Source: Alphaproteobacteria bacterium
Lineage (GTDB): Bacteria; Pseudomonadota; Alphaproteobacteria; Sphingomonadales; SMXR01
Length of the DNA: 7,615 nt
NCBI GenBank assembly: GCA_004356215.1
Contig: SMXR01000078.1
Span: 1-7,615 of the forward strand
Reading direction: 5' to 3'
The position numbers and the translations under genes are program-made. A model generated the notes under the pieces. The model searched no databases. It was not told the origin of the DNA and worked only from the letters and a program-made list of their open reading frames with translations. This document shows, piece by piece, positions 4,479-7,615 of the stretch (position 1 is its first letter; every line of letters starts with the position of its first letter).

Positions 4479-4488
4479 AATTGGTCAA
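4460..4488 (-). promoter_or_regulatory. Candidate promoter of the ybhL-like gene
   Basis: On the minus strand TTGACC (4483-4488) is followed after 17 bases by TACATA (4460-4465); CATAAT is also available after 19 bases. The -35 overlaps the stop codon of the upstream permease gene. It predicts a leader of about 60 bases before the ATG at 4391. Confidence 0.4.
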
Positions 4489-7019
4489 AATTCACGCAGT
4501 ATTTTGGAGGGTTTTTCCCCTAAAGCCCGCCATGTATTTAAAATTCCGAAAAGAAGCGTAATAACCAGGCTGCCGGCTACGGTCAGAACAGCTGCTTGGG
4601 GAAACAGGGTAAATTCCATTTCCATCGCCTGAACAATCACCAGGTAACTTGAAATACTGCCAAAGACCAGTGCCAAAACCCCGGTGATCAGCCCCAGTAG
4701 CGCATATTCAAAGACAAAAGCGCTCAAAATATCGCGGCGGACAGCACCGAGAATTTTAAGAATGACAGAATCATAAACCCGGAACCGGTATCCCGCCGCC
4801 AATGCGCCCCCCAAAACCAGGATTCCAGCGAAAATGGCTAACGCACCGGTATAATTCACCGCCGAGCGAATCTGCACCAGGATATTATCAATGCTGGTCA
4901 AAATTTCTTTCATGCGAATGGCGGTAATATTTGGGAAAGCATCGGTCAAAATCCGATGGGTTAGGTTTTCAGTGCCATCCGCAGCCTTCAGTGATGCCAT
5001 AAATGTATGGGGCGCAGCTTCCAAAGCCCCCGGATCAAAAACCATGACAAAATTGAAATTCATCGTGCCCCAGTCAAAGGTGCGCAGATTGACGACGGTC
5101 GCGGTGATGTCCCGGCCAAGAACACTGACGGTAATGCTGTCGCCAACATCAAGGCCGAGCCCCTTGGCTTCTTCGGCCGCAAATGAAACCAATGGTGGGC
5201 CGGTGTAATCTGCTGGCCACCAGTCACCCCCAGACAGCGAATTGCCCTCAGGCACTTCGGTTGAATAGGTTATTACCCGGTCGCCGTTTAAAACCCAAGC
5301 AGCCTCAGGTTCAACCTCAACTTCATCTGAAGGAATACCTTTCAGGGAAACTATCCGACCGCGAAGCGATGGCACCAACCGCAAATCTGACGCGCCCTCA
5401 ATTCCTTCTACGGTTTGGCGAAACGCCTCAACTTGATCCTTTTGAATATCAATCATAAAAAATGCCGGGGCCTGATCAGGAATTTGATCGGTCAAGCGGG
5501 CAGAAAAATTCTTATCGACCAAAATCACCATGGTGAAAAGGCTAAGGCCAAGGCCAAGCGACATAACCACAGCCGCTGTGGCTGCGCCCGGTCGGTGCAG
5601 GTTAGAGATCGCCAGCCTCAGGGCTGGGTTTTTGGGCCGGGGCAAATACGTCGCCAGTTTAACCACCGCCATACCCGCCCACCTGAGCATTATTATTACC
5701 GCCGCAGCCCCTCCTACAAACCCGGCGGCCAGAGATTGCCAGGGTGAGAGAAAAATGGCCATCGCCATCACCAGGGCCATAAGGCCAATGACATAGAGAC
5801 GATAGCGGATGTCAGGCCGGACTTTATTTGTTGTCACCAAGCTGCGAATCAACCTGACCGGGGGTACTTTTTTGGCAATCGCCAGCGGCCAAAGCGAAAA
5901 TATCAGCGAAACACAAACCCCGTAAAAAGCAGCAATCGCCAGTGACTGCCCTGATGGCGTAAAAGCCACATCAATAGGTAAAACCCCGCCGATCAAATTG
6001 ACAACTATATAGGCTGCACCGACGCCCGCCAAAAGACCTATGGTAATGGCCAGGGCTGAAAACAGCAAAATTTGCAGGAGGTAGGTATGAAAAATAATTT
6101 TTGAATCAGCGCCAAGAATTTTAAGGGTGGCGATCACCGGTGTTTTGCCGCGCATATAATTTCCAACCGCATTCCCCACCCCAACACCACCGACCACAAG
6201 GGTCATCAGGCTAACAAGGGAAAGGAACATGCCCATACGTTCCACAAACCGGCGCACGCCCGGGGCGCTGCCAAACCGGTCGCGGACCCGCCAGCGTGCT
6301 TCCGGAAACGTTTCATTCAGGTTTTCCCGCCATGCTTCAATGTCGGTCTCAATGGGAATTTTCAGTTTGTAATGTTGATAGTAAAGGCTGCCTGGCAAAA
6401 TCAACCCGGTCTCCGGGATCACATCGCGTGCCACCAGGCTTGTTGGCCCCAGCAAAAATCCTTCATTGCTGCGGTCGGGCTCTTTTTCGATCAGGGCGCG
6501 CAGTTCAAATGTTAAATCGCCAATTCGAAGTAGGTCACCAAGTTCCACACCAAGACGCTCGGCCAAGTTGGGATCCGCAGCCAAGCCCCACTGTCCATCC
6601 CGTTTCCCAAATATTTCCTGGTAACTTCCTGCCGGTGCCAGGGTTAATTCACCGTACAGTGGGTATAGCTCATCCACTGCTTTTAATTCCGAAAGCATAC
6701 GTTCATCAGTACGGATTGACCGGGTCATGGCCCGCAGCCGCAGGACATCCGAAACTTCACCGGAATTTTCGAAAAAAGCTTTTTCCTCTGGGCTTGCCTC
6801 GCGTTGAAACATGCGGATTTCAATATCCCCCGCAAGTAGGGAACGGCCCTGATCCTGCAGGCTTGATTGCACCGCTTCGGTTAGCGTTCCCACCGCAGCA
6901 ATCGCGCCAACGCCCAAAATCAGGCACGCCAGAAAAACCTTGAAGCCGCGCACCCCGCCACGCAACTCCCTGACCGCAAAGCGCAAACTAAGGGGAAGAT
7001 TTTGTAGGGCCTTTGTCAT
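4485..7019 (-). CDS. ybbP: FtsX-like ABC transporter permease, YbbP type
   Basis: An 844-residue inner-membrane permease of the MacB/LolCE/FtsX superfamily, close in size and plan to E. coli YbbP (about 800 residues). About ten membrane segments are visible: 27-47, 263-288, 310-342, 357-382, 405-425, 428-448, 478-501, 722-745, 765-790 and 805-828. Large soluble, probably periplasmic domains lie at about 48-262 and 502-721. The two FtsX-like domains carry the matching cytoplasmic motif ATLKILGADSKIIF (297-310) and VILKILGAVRRDIL (752-765), which in this family contacts the ATPase. Such transporters work by mechanotransmission instead of moving a substrate through a central channel; in E. coli YbbAP acts with the esterase TesA on hydrophobic compounds. 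The ATG (7017-7019) follows the ATPase stop with no gap. AAAGG in the last ATPase codons, 7 bases away, serves as ribosome-binding site, implying translational coupling. Confidence 0.92.
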   Translation of the reverse strand: MTKALQNLPLSLRFAVRELRGGVRGFKVFLACLILGVGAIAAVGTLTEAVQSSLQDQGRSLLAGDIEIRMFQREASPEEKAFFENSGEVSDVLRLRAMTRSIRTDERMLSELKAVDELYPLYGELTLAPAGSYQEIFGKRDGQWGLAADPNLAERLGVELGDLLRIGDLTFELRALIEKEPDRSNEGFLLGPTSLVARDVIPETGLILPGSLYYQHYKLKIPIETDIEAWRENLNETFPEARWRVRDRFGSAPGVRRFVERMGMFLSLVSLMTLVVGGVGVGNAVGNYMRGKTPVIATLKILGADSKIIFHTYLLQILLFSALAITIGLLAGVGAAYIVVNLIGGVLPIDVAFTPSGQSLAIAAFYGVCVSLIFSLWPLAIAKKVPPVRLIRSLVTTNKVRPDIRYRLYVIGLMALVMAMAIFLSPWQSLAAGFVGGAAAVIIMLRWAGMAVVKLATYLPRPKNPALRLAISNLHRPGAATAAVVMSLGLGLSLFTMVILVDKNFSARLTDQIPDQAPAFFMIDIQKDQVEAFRQTVEGIEGASDLRLVPSLRGRIVSLKGIPSDEVEVEPEAAWVLNGDRVITYSTEVPEGNSLSGGDWWPADYTGPPLVSFAAEEAKGLGLDVGDSITVSVLGRDITATVVNLRTFDWGTMNFNFVMVFDPGALEAAPHTFMASLKAADGTENLTHRILTDAFPNITAIRMKEILTSIDNILVQIRSAVNYTGALAIFAGILVLGGALAAGYRFRVYDSVILKILGAVRRDILSAFVFEYALLGLITGVLALVFGSISSYLVIVQAMEMEFTLFPQAAVLTVAGSLVITLLFGILNTWRALGEKPSKILREF

Positions 7020-7613
7020 TTATAAACCTTTGCGGCCGGGAACCAAATTGCCGTCCAGCATGTGTAAAACCTGGTGGCATTTTTTCGCCAAGGAAGGGTC
7101 GTGGGTAATCAGAACCAGGGTCGCACCTTTTTTCTTCTGCAGTTCAAACATCAGCTTAATAATATCGTGGCCGGTTTTGCCGTCGAGGTTTCCTGTCGGC
7201 TCATCCGCAAACAAAAGTTTGGGATTGGGCGCCATTGCCCGGGCCAGGGCAACCCGTTGCTGCTCGCCGCCTGATAGTTGTGCCGGGTAATGTTCAAACC
7301 GGTGCCCAAGGCCAACCGCCTTTAATTCTTCGTCCGCCTTTTCAAAGGCATGTTTGTCACCGGAAAGTTCCAGAGGAACAGCAACATTTTCCAGGGCCGT
7401 CATGGTCGGGATCAGGTGGAACGCCTGCAGAATAATTCCAATTCGGTTGCGCCGGTGAAGCGCCAGCTCGTCTTCACTCAATTTGGTATAGTCCTTGCCA
7501 TCGACATGCACCTCGCCCGATGAGGCTTTCTCAAGCCCAGCCATAATCGCCATCAAGGTAGATTTTCCTGACCCCGAAGGGCCGACAATTCCAATCGCCT
7601 TACCTTTTGGAAT
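7020..7613 (-). CDS. ybbA: ABC transporter ATP-binding protein, YbbA/LolD type, N-terminus cut by the right edge
   Basis: The ATPase partner of the FtsX-like permease directly downstream. The frame is open to the right edge and shows 197 residues. Family members have about 220-235, so some 25-35 N-terminal residues are missing and the real start is outside the window; the TTG and ATG at 7551-7556 follow Walker A and cannot be the start. Visible residues carry Walker A GPSGSGKST (11-19), Q-loop ILQAFHLIPTMTALENV (61-77), a segment characteristic of YbbA/LolD/MacB ATPases, signature LSGGEQQR (113-120), Walker B LLFADEPT (133-140), D-loop GNLD (141-144) and H-loop THD (170-172). All catalytic elements are intact. 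The TAA stop (7020-7022) touches the ATG of the permease. In E. coli the tesA esterase gene diverges from ybbA, and its counterpart may lie just beyond the right edge. Confidence 0.93.
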   Translation of the reverse strand: MPKGKAIGIVGPSGSGKSTLMAIMAGLEKASSGEVHVDGKDYTKLSEDELALHRRNRIGIILQAFHLIPTMTALENVAVPLELSGDKHAFEKADEELKAVGLGHRFEHYPAQLSGGEQQRVALARAMAPNPKLLFADEPTGNLDGKTGHDIIKLMFELQKKKGATLVLITHDPSLAKKCHQVLHMLDGNLVPGRKGL

Positions 7614-7615
7614 AT

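Noticed and set aside
6296..6943. 215-codon plus-strand open frame opposite the permease gene
   Set aside because: It is wholly antisense to the well-supported FtsX-like permease. Its translation is rich in Pro, His and Arg, has no recognisable domain and lacks a ribosome-binding site.

Overview
The window looks like an ordinary chromosomal stretch from an alphaproteobacterium of moderate GC. The strongest taxonomic marker is a DUF2794 protein (3255-3602), a small family known mainly from Alphaproteobacteria. The YbhL-type BI-1 protein and the YbbA/YbbP transporter pair fit a Gram-negative host. I see no phage, transposon, CRISPR, tRNA or rRNA signature.

Layout from left to right: (1) an ABC-2 type exporter ATPase on the minus strand, cut by the left edge (3-590); (2) a 379-bp intergenic region (591-969) with leader hairpins, a G-rich segment able to fold into one long hairpin (candidate structured RNA, about 752-887) and a perfect 8-bp palindrome; (3) a SAM-dependent O-methyltransferase on the plus strand (970-1632); (4) two tandem minus-strand paralogues (1679-2323 and 2448-3104), secreted DUF2807-type beta-solenoid proteins, each with its own promoter region and terminator; (5) the divergent DUF2794 gene; (6) a minus-strand BI-1/YbhL membrane protein (3648-4391); (7) a minus-strand transport operon: an 844-residue FtsX-like permease (4485-7019) directly behind its ATPase (7020-7613), whose N-terminus lies beyond the right edge.

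Transcription units are compact. The two convergent gene pairs, methyltransferase/DUF2807 and DUF2794/YbhL, share strong bidirectional terminators that overlap the stop codon of the plus-strand gene. The ATPase and permease of the right-hand transporter abut (TAA then ATG with no gap) and are almost certainly translationally coupled. DUF2807-B and DUF2794 diverge from a 150-bp region whose promoter elements partly overlap.

No clearly new multi-gene system is visible. The parts most worth a second look are the candidate structured RNA ahead of the methyltransferase, the tandem DUF2807 pair with its regular Asp/Gly rung motif and paired cysteines, the compact divergent promoter with an apparently leaderless DUF2794 mRNA, and the leader of the ybhL-like gene, a position where a conserved RNA motif is known in other Alphaproteobacteria.
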